DNA from: Hexactinellida sp. DTS-2022
Lineage: Eukaryota; Porifera; Hexactinellida
Direction of reading: 5' to 3'
Length of the DNA: 64,000 nt
Assembly (NCBI GenBank): GCA_028753945.1
Contig: JAPNXP010000004.1
Span: 62,001 to 126,000, forward strand
In this document: positions 43,990 through 54,409 of the stretch, piece by piece
How the letters are laid out: every line of letters starts with the position of its first letter
How positions within the stretch are numbered: position 1 is the stretch's first letter
Made by a program: the position numbers and the translations under genes
Notes under the pieces: model-generated
Told to the model about the DNA's origin: nothing
The model's input: the letters and a program-made list of their open reading frames with translations, nothing else
The model's database searches: none

Positions 43990-45094
43990 TCAAGCATCGT
44001 CATTTTGTTTTGGTAACTCGCCCTCGTAAACTGTCGGATCATCTAAACAACAAATAATGCCATTAATGTAAATACCCTGGATAAACCATGGATATAATAA
44101 TATACTTACGTGGAGTCCACAGAGAGAGGTTATCGTTCAACAGCTGTAGGATCAGCATTGAGTCTTTGCACTCTTCCTCAACTAAACCTTCAAGGCGACT
44201 TTTTGCTAAGTCATAAGATTTCCTGGCTAACTCAATAGCTCTATCCGGCTGGTTCAAAATCTCAAAGTAGAACACTGAGTAGTTGAGCACCAACCCCAGG
44301 CGTATGGGATCAGTGCTTTCGAGCTCTTTCTCTGCGCCGACCCAGGCATTCAAGTAGCACTCCTCCGCGTGTTTGCAAATCTCCTTTAGCGAGTCTCCCT
44401 CTTTGTACTCGGCCATATACCGATAGTAGTCCCCCTTCATCTTCAGGAAGAACACGCGGGAGTCCAGGTTCTGCGCCTTTGCGAGCATGCTCTCTGTCAG
44501 CACCTGCGTACAAACACGGTATTTACTCGAAGAGTAGACTCCTCAAATAAGGGTTAAATAAGGGGAGTAGATCAATGGTATGCAGGCAGGCTTGATAACA
44601 ACTAAATACTAGTGACCTTATACAATCAACTCTCGTTATAACGAAGTGCTTGGTACCTGTAAATTCCTTCGTTATAACGGGAGTTAATTGTATTTAAACA
44701 GCCCCCTGAGGGCGGCTAAATTAACCAAGCTACCATAGAATAGTACAGTAATTAACATATTGGAATGGAGAGAATAAGTCACCTGGTCCAGTAGCTCGAA
44801 GCATATAGCGTCCAGCTCCCCCTCCAGTCTGTGTCTGTACTCAACCACGGCCTGCAGCTTGAAGCCCTCCGGGTCCCGCTTCTCCTCCTTCTCGCGGATG
44901 CTCGCCAGGATCCGCAGCGCCGTGCGTCTAGAGCCCACCACGTTCTTGTAGGCCACGGAGAGGAGGTTCCGCTCGTCTTGCTCCATCTCCTCCGACTGCT
45001 GACACACCTGTCGCATGTAGTCCGCCATGTCTTCGTATCGCTCTCCCTGCTCGGCGTACTTGGCCAGCTGCACCAGCTCTGCGCGTGTAGACAT
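43990..45094 (-). CDS. 14-3-3 protein, paralogue B (3 exons)
   Basis: Exons 44783-45094, 44110-44503 and 43990-44042 give 252 residues. Key blocks are RNLLSVAYKNVVGSRR in exon 1 and [24 protein letters not shown] and NDNLSLW in exon 2, so the amphipathic groove and the Lys/Arg/Tyr phosphate pocket are intact. The last exon encodes a short acidic tail (HDPTVYEGELPKQNDDA). Exon 2 is 394 bases, exactly as in paralogue A, and both introns are in the same positions and phases, so the two adjacent same-strand genes arose by tandem duplication. Its start is only 118 bases from the stop of the DEAD-box helicase upstream. Unlike paralogue A, its last intron is only 67 bases. Confidence 0.94.
44621..44692. 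mobile_element. Short palindromic MITE in the first intron of 14-3-3 B
   Basis: A 72-base element, nearly all inverted repeat: left AACTCTCGTTATAACGAAG, right complement AACTCCCGTTATAACGAAG, bounded by TACAAT/ATTGTA. It has the same ends as the element at 10487-10675 and looks like a deletion derivative. Confidence 0.75.
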
Positions 45095-45212
45095 TAGCTA
45101 AGCGTCAGGCAGCAAACACGTTAGTGTACTGAAGTATAACCGGCATACACAGGAGGGAATTGCAAAAGCTAATTAATCAATCATTATTACTAATCTAATA
45201 AGTGACACGCGT

Positions 45213-46862
45213 CTAGAACCGAGACTTATCTTGCTGTCGAGATAGCTTAACTAGCTCCGGACTGATCTCTTGCTTGGAGTCCTTAAGCACCTTTATGAGG
45301 TCCTTAGCCACGCCGGCGTCATTGGGCGTCAGAATGGAATAGGCCATGCCTTTCTTCTCGCCGCGGGCCGTGCGACCGATGCGGTGGATGTACTGTACGA
45401 TGCTGGACGGGAAATCCACATTGACTACATTCTTAATTCCCTGTATGTCTAGGCCCCGGGAGGCCACGTCTGTCGCCACGAGAAAGTCAATGTACCCCTT
45501 CCGGAACTGGTCCAGGGCCTGCTCGCGATTGGCTTGCGTCTTGAGACCATGGATGGAGGACACTTTGAGTCCGTTCTTGTGCATTATGTCCGTGAGGCGG
45601 TCGGCCCGCACCCGCGTGTTGGTGAATACGAGTGTTTTGCGATTCTGGCTATCAAGGATTTTGTTGAATAAGTCGCTGAGTGTAGCTATAGGAGAACAAA
45701 TCATACACAAGTATAATAATAGAAATTAGAGTATTTATAAACTAACGAGACGCTTACAATATTGCATGCGGGAGCCTGTTACTATTATCTCCTGCTTTAT
45801 GTTTTCTTTGGTGCGAAGGTCCTCTGATCCAATGTCAATCTTAATGGGCTTAGAGGTGACACTTTTCGCGAGCTCCCTGACCTCAGCTGGCCACGTGGCG
45901 GTCCAGAGGAGCGTCTGTCTGTCCGGTCGGGTCTGTCCCACTATGTACTGCAGCTGCGGGTAGAAACCCATGTTGAGCATCGTGTCTGCCTCGTCGATAA
46001 TACACAAACTAACCTAAAGCAACAGTTATTGATAACAGAGTTTAATAAGGCAGTTAACGTTTGAACTTACATTGCTCAAATCCAGGTTCCCGTGCTTTAT
46101 GAAGTCCATGAGTCTGCCTGGGGTCCCCACGCACAGCTGGAAGCCCCTGTGGAAGTGTGATGACTGGCTGTTCTTACCGGAGCCCCCGTAGAAGAGCGCG
46201 GTCTCCACGTCGAAGAAATCCTTGTACCGATCTGCCACCTCACTTATCTGTCGAGCCAGCTCCCTTACGGGCGCCACAATAAGGCCCACCGGTGCCACTC
46301 TAAGGGAGTCTACGATTGTCTGTCTCTTGGTGAGGGCCTGCGCCTGTGCGTGCGCTAGGCCCGGCAGAATGAACCCCAGCGTCTTCCCAGAGCCCGTCTC
46401 GGATATCCCGATCAGGTCGTGACCCGATAGGATCACGGGCCAAGCCTGGCTCTGGATGGGGGTGGGCATGGAGAACTGGGAGTACAGATCCTGGTTCAGA
46501 TCGACTCCGAATTGGAGCTCTTTCAGGTGCTTCATGGGCTTAGGCGCGTTCTTAGGCACGATTATCTTTCCCGCGGTTCTTATCTCCTCCACTGCCGCAT
46601 CGCTGCGCCCTGCCGTGGTCTCGTTCTCCTTGTATATGTTTTTGTTTATGGGCTTTAGAGGGCCCTTCTTCGGCCTGACCTGATAATCACTGGACAAATC
46701 CTGAAGGAAGTCTGTCATATAGTCTTTTTTCGTTTGCCTGTGCGAGCGAGACGACGACCCCCCTTCCTTATACCCGGAGCGGGCGTCGTAGCTGAATCGC
46801 CTGGCTTCCACAGACGCGCGGGGGAGCAGCCCTCCGCGTACACAGTGCAGAGCTCGTCTCAT
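45213..46862 (-). CDS. DEAD-box RNA helicase with a mitochondrial-type presequence
   Basis: An ATP-dependent RNA helicase of the DDX5/DDX43-like group. Exons 46071-46862, 45758-46013 and 45213-45685 give 506 residues. Motifs in order: Q motif (MPTPIQSQAWP), I (SETGSGKT), Ia (PVRELA), GG, Ib (TPGRLMDF), II (IIDEADTM), III (TAT), IV (LVFTNTR), V (TDVASRGLD) and VI (YIHRIGRTARG). Motif I begins with Ser in place of Ala and motif III is TAT in place of SAT; both are tolerated in some members. Residues 1-27 are Arg-rich without acidic residues (MRRALHCVRGGLLPRA), like a matrix-targeting peptide, so an organellar RNA role is inferred. The middle intron junction yields MQYSTLSDLF and was set by phase. 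Confidence 0.9.
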
Positions 46863-47474
46863 TTAGCTGGACTCACAATTATAATTAACACACGCAGGTT
46901 GATACTAGCTAACAGGCTGTCTGTTATTAAATGCTAAATAGGTTCACTGCGCCTACCTATATCGCCTCTTAATTAATTAATTTTATGGATAATGGCGTAG
47001 CGTAATGTGATACTGGCTTATACCCATAACTATACAGCAGTATTGTCGAATCATATAGTAGTGTGCCGTAAACTGAGGTGACTTAGGCCCATTGGTTACC
47101 TTGGTCCAAAGATTACTAATTCAGTAAATTATTGAAACCAATCATATACCAATAGGTACAACATTAATTGATATGATATTTTTAAGATTTTCTAATGATA
47201 CTTCAATAGGCATTTTGAACTTATGAAACAGCGAAATTTCAAAGCAAGAATTCTTTTGTGGAGGTATTAAAAAGTACTAAGCGCGTACTTAAATACTTGC
47301 GTCGGTTATGCTGAACCCTTCCAAAAAATTATTTACTTGAAGAGATTATGCTATGCGACTTGGGCTGTATACCAGTAGTTAGTCTCCATGGTCCTAGATA
47401 TCAGATTATTGTCTGGTGGGTTTCTCAAGATATAAAGTTATATACCCCCTCTCTTTATTGACAGTATATTAGCT
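46863..47474. other. Divergent intergenic region between the DEAD-box gene and CHURC1
   Basis: About 610 AT-rich bases between two head-to-head genes, so it probably contains both promoters. No open frame, repeat or RNA gene was recognised. Confidence 0.6.
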
Positions 47475-49161
47475 ATGTGTATTAACTGCTTGAAAGCGCC
47501 GTCTCCTGACCGGGTGAGGCATTATACATTTATCCATTGTGAAATAGGCAGTAATTAAGTACTATATCTATAGGGAACAATCTGCAATGACACGGGCGCT
47601 TTTCTGTTGAACTACGCTGGCTGCCACGAGTGTGGTAGCTACGGTTTTCCAAAGGAAGCGAATAAAATAAAAACAGAAGATGATAATGGAGAGGAAACGG
47701 TTGATTTTGAGCGTAAGTTAATTAACTCTTCCATGGTACAATTATGTATGAATTAACCCTATCAGTTCACCACTGTATAATATTATGTCAATTTGTGTTT
47801 AATTATGCTTAGGTTGTATCCAGATGGAACCTAATTAAAACCCCGTTGTATTTACGTTTACAGTTTTTATCAATATTAAATACCGAAACAAGACACTTTA
47901 GTTCGAATTAATCTCAAACACCAACCAAAGCATATTACACTGAGTGGGTAGCTAACAGCGTGGGTTGTCATTTGCGGCCGAAAGATTCATTTCACATTCT
48001 TATCAATATTAATTCTGAAACTATATTACTGACTATTAATTATGTTCCCTGCTAGATAGTTCTCTTTTGGTTAATTTAATTTGGAATTGACCCTGTAACT
48101 CATGCATTTAATTATTCCATTACGCCAACTAGTTCTAACAGCTGACTATCGGATAATTATTTAGTAGCTCTCGATGGTTAAGTAAGGAAATTTTGTGATT
48201 TTAGCTCCCAGCTTGAAATTAGATAACTAGAATAAATTAGTTCTTCCTGTCCAAATAACCTACCATCTTTATACGTGATTATTAACATATTTATACAATC
48301 CCCAGCATATTAATACAGTTATGATAGATTTTTCTTAGACAACTGTTCTAACTGCGGACATACAATCGCAAAGCACCACTATACATTCTCAGTCGATGTA
48401 GACCATGGATATCAAGTATGGACTATTATTCACTTATTCAATAATATACTACATAAGTCCATTACTTAAACTGGTCCATATGGTCAGACCTCCTAGTTTA
48501 ATGGGAGGCCAAAAGCACCTGGAGAATCTGATACTAGGGGGAGCGTGGTGCAAAGTGATATCTTATTAACTCCGGGAAATAAAGTAGTTGTGGCGAGCAT
48601 ATAAAATGTGTTTGTACTGAAAGTATACAGGTGCTAAACTCTACTACAGGAATGAGGAATCCAACTTAGGTTTAAATTCCATGAATGAATGTACGTATAT
48701 TGATTTGAATAATTTAATTTCTACATAACTGAAATAAGATAATTTCTCAGGAAGGTGCCTACATATGGATGCAACTTATTTTAAAAGAACATCGTCGGGA
48801 ACTGCATATAATGATGTTCTTATAACCGGCATAAATTATATACTAGGGGTATATGGCAATCGTTTTTCCAATATAATATTCTCATTTCCGGTATGTTCTT
48901 ATAACCGGTGTTCTTATATCCGGCATCTAATGTACACAAGATTAGTCAGCAGTGTGCTATAATGCAATGTTTTAATACTGTACCATTAAAATATCTGTAA
49001 ATAACCTGTGTTGCGTAGTGTACTATTCGTTGCATGAGAAAACATACACTAATCTCATAGTATTATATTAGGAGTTTGAGATGAATTGCTTATTGTGTGG
49101 ACACGGACAAGACCAGAGTAGTATTTTACCGGACGATCCTGCAAAGAACTTTCTCTACTAG
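47475..49161 (+). CDS. CHURC1: Churchill zinc-binding protein (4 small exons)
   Basis: Exons 47475-47513, 47574-47712, 48339-48415 and 49072-49161 give 114 residues (vertebrate Churchill has 112). Exon 1 encodes MCINCLKAPSPDR; exon 2 has CNDTGAFLLNYAGCHEC and an acidic EDDNGEETV stretch; exon 3 has CSNCGHTIAKHHYTFS; exon 4 has CLLCGHGQDQSSILPDDP and the stop. The CxxC, CxxC and CxxCG pairs and the HHYTF block line up with Churchill along its whole length, and the phases agree at all three junctions. Churchill binds several zinc ions; in chick it was described as an FGF-induced regulator of neural/mesoderm choice, though direct DNA binding is disputed. The longest exon is only 139 bases, so open-frame searches miss it. 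It is a plus-strand gene among minus-strand neighbours. Confidence 0.93.
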
Positions 49162-50268
49162 CAAGTGCATTGTTCTAGCAAAAGTATTGTAATTGTTGAC
49201 TGTAATATTATTTATAAATATTATTATTTGTCTCTCATTATGTTGGTGGAATATTCCCTAGTGTTAAAATGTTAAAATGAGTTTCATGTTAAAATGAGTT
49301 CTCAGAGTTTTGTCTAACCTCACCATAAGTCCATAATCTAAAACATTACTTAAATTATAACAGGTACACATTTATAATTTATTCACATAATAAAACCGAC
49401 ATATTTACCTCTAGACATGTGGATGGATTGAATAATCTAAACAAAGACTTATGGGCGCATTAATTCAGTAACCAGAATTTATTAACTGATACATCTCAAT
49501 TTGCTAGCAAATTAAATTACAATACCCTCTTGATGTCGCCATGCTACATTGAGGGTATTATTTACCGTATCAACCACACTGTTTAAATGGTATGTTTGTC
49601 CCCACGGGAAATATACGAATCCAATAGAGCTCTCTATCGATTGAACAGAGTAAGTAATAAATTTTAGCTTCTTTTGTGCACACACAAATTTGATCCTAAA
49701 TGAATTATATATTTTTACTGCAAATGAATGCTACTTAATTGTTAGAAAATCAGACTAAGTGCACTACGCATTTTGAAAAAGTAATTACTGTGTATTTAAT
49801 TGGACTGAGGTGTGGAGCATCTAACTCAATTAATCAACCGCTTGATACGTTGGCAAGATAGATGATTGGACACAAATCCACTAAATTAATTAATTCGGCT
49901 CTAGTATATATAATTCAGTCTACAACTGGTCGTCTGAAGCTTGTAACCCAAAACTATGGACGAGTCATATTCGCCAGTATCTATATATTGAGTAATTTCA
50001 CTTCCAACAAAAGTTATTTGACAGGAAAAAGACAAAAATATCAAATTGTAAAAGAAAGTCTCGAGTAGAAGTTAAAGAACTTACATATATCCATCTTTCA
50101 TACGAATTTTGAATTCTACTAAAGTAAGTGAGGGAAGCTACATACATTACAGCAAACTTAGATTGCAAGAAATAAATTACCCAATGATTAAATTCCTTGC
50201 AAATTATTACCAATCAACGGATGTGAATATTTTAAATATTTAGTAATGAACAAATGCATTGTTTTCAG
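49162..50268. other. AT-rich intergenic stretch
   Basis: About 1.1 kb between CHURC1 and the next plus-strand gene. I see only chance frames and no repeats or RNA genes. The promoter and a possible 5' untranslated exon of the B-box/homeodomain gene would lie here, because an acceptor (TTTTCAG at 50262-50268) precedes its first ATG. Confidence 0.5.
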
Positions 50269-50273
50269 GTAAG

Positions 50274-53200
50274 ATGTCTAGTTTACAAGAATCTATTCAA
50301 AGCCAGCTGAGCGGTGTAGGAATTACTTCGGACCAAAGGTGAGTGCTCTATGCCTTTGAAACATTATAATGGTTACTGCAAAATGCAGAGACATAATTAC
50401 GTATTTTGCCTACTCTGATGGCGAATGTTTTATTAGGTAAGGAAAATACAAACTGTAATATTAGATCACTGGTCAATGTTTAATCATCTACATTATTAAA
50501 GAAAAGTATTAGCTTTCAATTGTAGCATGATTATGCAAAACTATGTGAAACTGACCTGTCCTATTCGTCATTCGATTATGTTGAGTGTATAACTCGCTGT
50601 TTAGAGATTTATCGATAACCGAAAATTTACTGTGCATAGCAAATATGCTTATTTGTGTGTTGAACTTAATCTATTATTGGGATAATATGATATCGTAATT
50701 TTAATATTCATTTCCAAGTATATTGGCAAACGAATTGATATTTAATATTTCTTCTTGTATTGCACCTTAATAGTAATTTAATTGTCGGCGTTTCAATTCG
50801 GTTTAGTGGTTACTCTCTCGGGTTAATTGTTCTAATAAAATTTTAACGAGGATCAGTATCGATTCTAAGATAGGAATTGATCCTGTTATATTATCAGCAG
50901 AGGCAGGGGATGTAAATAGACCAAACAAATAAACAGTTTAATAAATAATTAGTTGTTAATATGATAAAAATTGTGCTTTGTGATAGTAGTCCTGATAAAA
51001 TTATGACCCAATCACCAAAACTACACAATTGCAGTTTCCTTTAACCAGTATTAATGAATTAATGAATTAATGAATTAATGAATAAAATAATGTAAATTCC
51101 ATAACCCACGAGGAGACATGAAGCAACAGCTGAAGGGAGTGGTGTAACAAAATATTCTTATCAGTCTAGGTACAAATGGGAACTATTCAGGTCTATACTA
51201 AGACAGGCGGTGCAAATTGGAAGTGTAAAATAGAATATTAGTAGTTATATTAATGTAGAGACGTCCCACTTTGTAAAGTTCAAATAATTGTGTAGGAAAG
51301 CAGAATTCTAACATAGTGAGATACTGAAATTCATTAGTTATCAACTTAGCGAGGTAATTAATATAAATATTTTAGTGTAAACCATTGCAATCTAAAGACT
51401 AAATGTGGGAATATGGACGCGCCACACGGCTCGCAAAACCACCTCGCGAAATGTGAGATGTGCGACAAGAGCTACGACCAACAGAGTCTGACTTCCTGTC
51501 CAGAGTGCGAGCTCATTTACTGCATGCCCTGCTGCCAGGACATCCACTCAAAAGGCAAGCTCACCTGCCACAACATATTCCTATACATGTGCAACATATG
51601 CAACGAGCTATCCGGTGGCTACGATTGCTTCGATTGCGGACTCTCCTTTTGCGAGACCTGCTCCACAAAGCGGCACTCGCGGGGGGCGTTCACCAGACAC
51701 ACTCTGGCTGTCCGACAGAGCCATCTAGCTGTCAACGCGTATAAAACTTCGATGAGCTCTATGGACACGCCATGTACCAACAACAACAACAACAACAGCA
51801 CACCAGTTACTGCAGTATCCTCTCTCAAGGTTAACTCAATGCATAACTTCACACACAACCTCGAAGCAGACGAATACCTGCCTGTATCGAAGAAACAGAA
51901 ACTTTTCGATCCCCACTCAAACGATTATAACTCTATTTTGAACTCTCCCTGTCCAAAAAGCTTCGAAACATGGACACTACTCAACTCCAATGGGATAATG
52001 AGCCCCGGGCCTTCTAGCATAGTGCAACATGGAAACTCGATCATCAACAACTACATGCCGCCTATTAATGGACAGGTGAGGGACTTATTTGATAGTATTT
52101 TCTCCGAATTAGAATGTTAGAGTAACTAGTGTCTCTTTGTGAAATTACATTACAGTTATTAGCGCCACCCTATACGTAATCAGTCTCTATACCCCGCACT
52201 AAATGCATAGCACAATTGGGAATTATGTCTAAAATATCACTGTCTCTTAAGCACAAATATACATTGTAGACTAATTGGCGATTATCTAGAAAAAGAGTTC
52301 ATTCATTATAGGGACGAATATTAATTCACAAATAATCTATGATTTAACCATACAGCTTGTTGTCTTGCCAATTGAATGACAGACAAATGTCCATGAAACA
52401 AAATGTATAATTTATGAGTATACTGTGTATAAATTAATTATATTATGTGGCTATTTCCTTTTGAATAACTTATCTGCGCTACTTATTAACCATAAACTAA
52501 GAATATATAAGTTACAACTTATGGCGACAACAGGTGCGTCTCTATAAGGCACAACAACCTGTCTATTGACCGCGTTATAGTTAATATGATAATAATCACA
52601 AACACAAATTCAATTATGAAACCTAATGAATCCATCTTTATATCAAATCCAACTCAAACTTGTAACTAAACAATATTCAACTCGATTACGAGTCTACAAC
52701 AAAAAGTTAATAAGTGAAATCGATACAGTTGTATGACCTACCAGATTGCTGTTGCCAGTTGAGCGGCTTTTAGTGGTATAAATGTAATCTTGTAGATGCG
52801 AAACCAGCAGCTACTGAGCGCAATGTCGGTTCCAGCCTCGATGCTCCACCAAGCGACGCATCTAGACGAGACCATCACTAGCTCCCACGTGCTCAGCGCT
52901 CTCGTGAACGAGTTCGACCCGGTGGACCGCGTGGGAGAGAGCCACTCAGACCTGACAGAAGCGTTCGGCATTCCGTCCCCACCGAACACGAGTGTCGGCA
53001 TAAACCCAGCTCTCCTGATGCTGCACATGAACTCCAACTACCCAACCGTGTGTCCCAAGAAGTGCGAAATAGCGCAGGAAGAGAAGGACTTCAAGAGCGA
53101 GGCCGACGCCAGCTGCTTCATAACGAACATCAGCCATGACACGGTAGCGAACAAAAAGCTATCGCTGGGCAGTCCACTTCGGTCTCCGACCAGCACCACG

Positions 53201-53689
53201 GCTGGCATCGGGAGAGACACTGACATTGGGAAGCTAACAAATGGGAGGAAAGGAATCTCAGCTGAGAACGTAGCAGAGAAATTCGATTTATCATTTTTGA
53301 ATGAAAAGCCGAAAAAAAAACGACGAATTTTTAACCCAGACGAGAAGAGTAGACTAACGAATTTCGCAGAATCCCTCAACTGGACCTGGCAAGCGAGGGA
53401 AGTGGAGGAATTCGCGAGAGACAACGACTTTACAGTGCAACAGGTGAAGGACTTTATCTACAACCGAAAGCGCAACATGAAACACAGCATCCCAGACCTC
53501 ACCAAGACGCAGCCTAAGAGCGAGATGCACACTCTCTCGCTTGGGATGTCGCCACCACACTGCGCCATTGACCAGGCCCTGGAGTCGATAACCCAGTGCT
53601 CCTACCTTAGCTCGCCAGACAGTAACAACGAGCCACTACCAATGGCAGACTGTGTATTCCTATTAGACGCATCTATCACTGAACATTAA
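50274..53689 (+). CDS. Tandem B-box zinc finger plus divergent homeodomain protein (probable 3 coding exons)
   Basis: Proposed exons are 50274-50338 (MSSLQESIQSQLSG...), 51376-52075 and 52796-53689, joined in phase to 552 residues. The middle exon has two B-box-like zinc fingers (CEMC...CPEC...CMPCC...H; CNIC...CFDC...CETC...H...H), then an Asn/Ser-rich linker. Its donor GACAG/GTGAGG is canonical. The last exon follows a TTGTAG acceptor and ends with a helix-turn-helix unit of homeodomain length: KKKRRIFNPDEKSRL, FAESLNWTWQAREVEEFARD, then QVKDFIYNRKRNMKH. The Asn and following basic residues of recognition helix 3 are kept, while the usual Trp-Phe is Phe-Ile. It is likely a nuclear DNA-binding regulator. 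If the second junction is not used there are two genes, with the B-box frame stopping at 52120. Domains are visible; the joining is inferred. Confidence 0.62.
51049..51086. repeat. AATTAATG microsatellite in an intron
   Basis: Four to five tandem copies of an 8-base AATTAATG unit in the proposed first intron of the B-box/homeodomain gene. No further role is apparent. Confidence 0.8.
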
Positions 53690-54409
53690 CGAACCCCTCC
53701 CGAACAAATCCCACTTATTAGTATCCAAACAAAAAATAGGAACCAAATAGAAACGGCAGAAATTTACTAATAATAACTTGAGTACATTTAAGATTTTACC
53801 ATTAACATAATATTACATTAATAACTACTGATTGTACACGCAATCTTACAACCAATACAAAGTGTTTTTGACTTTCCCCTGTAGCCCTAAATTCTTCTTA
53901 TATATTCTCACTTGGATATTTGTTTAGGTTTGTATTTGTGTGAGTGAGTGTGATGGGCGATGTTGTACTCCTTTGCTAGATATTCTCATTAAACATTTCT
54001 TAACTTAACCTTGACTTTATACTACTGGCTATCACATAACAGAGTAAATCGTTTCAATAACGTCGAAAACCATCCAAGCTAATTTATTAATCTTATATAG
54101 TTCAACTCGTTATACAATGCAAATGTACCTAGCTAATACAAATTCACTATCCAGTGAATTCTCTAGTTAATTTCCCCATAGAGAATGTATTATGGCAAAC
54201 CGAATAGTTTAGAGGGCTCTAGAAATGGATTATAAATTCCTAACTATATCAAGGCTATACGTAACAAATGCACTTGAACATAATTTGACACAAGTTTGAA
54301 ATCTGAGAATAATTCATAAATTCTGAGACTTTGGCTGCTATTCCTTTTCTTCCTTATATTCTTCTTGCAGCTTAGCGACTGTTTATCCTGTCTCTTCCGT
54401 TCGATTTAT
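53690..54409. other. Convergent 3' intergenic region
   Basis: About 720 AT-rich bases between the ends of the plus-strand homeodomain gene and the minus-strand SMG5 gene. AATAAA-like and TTTATT-like words occur, consistent with 3' ends from both sides. Nothing else was recognised. Confidence 0.5.

Noticed and set aside
49862..50068. A 68-codon plus-strand frame upstream of the B-box gene
   Set aside because: AT-rich composition, no domain, no splice or family support; likely chance.
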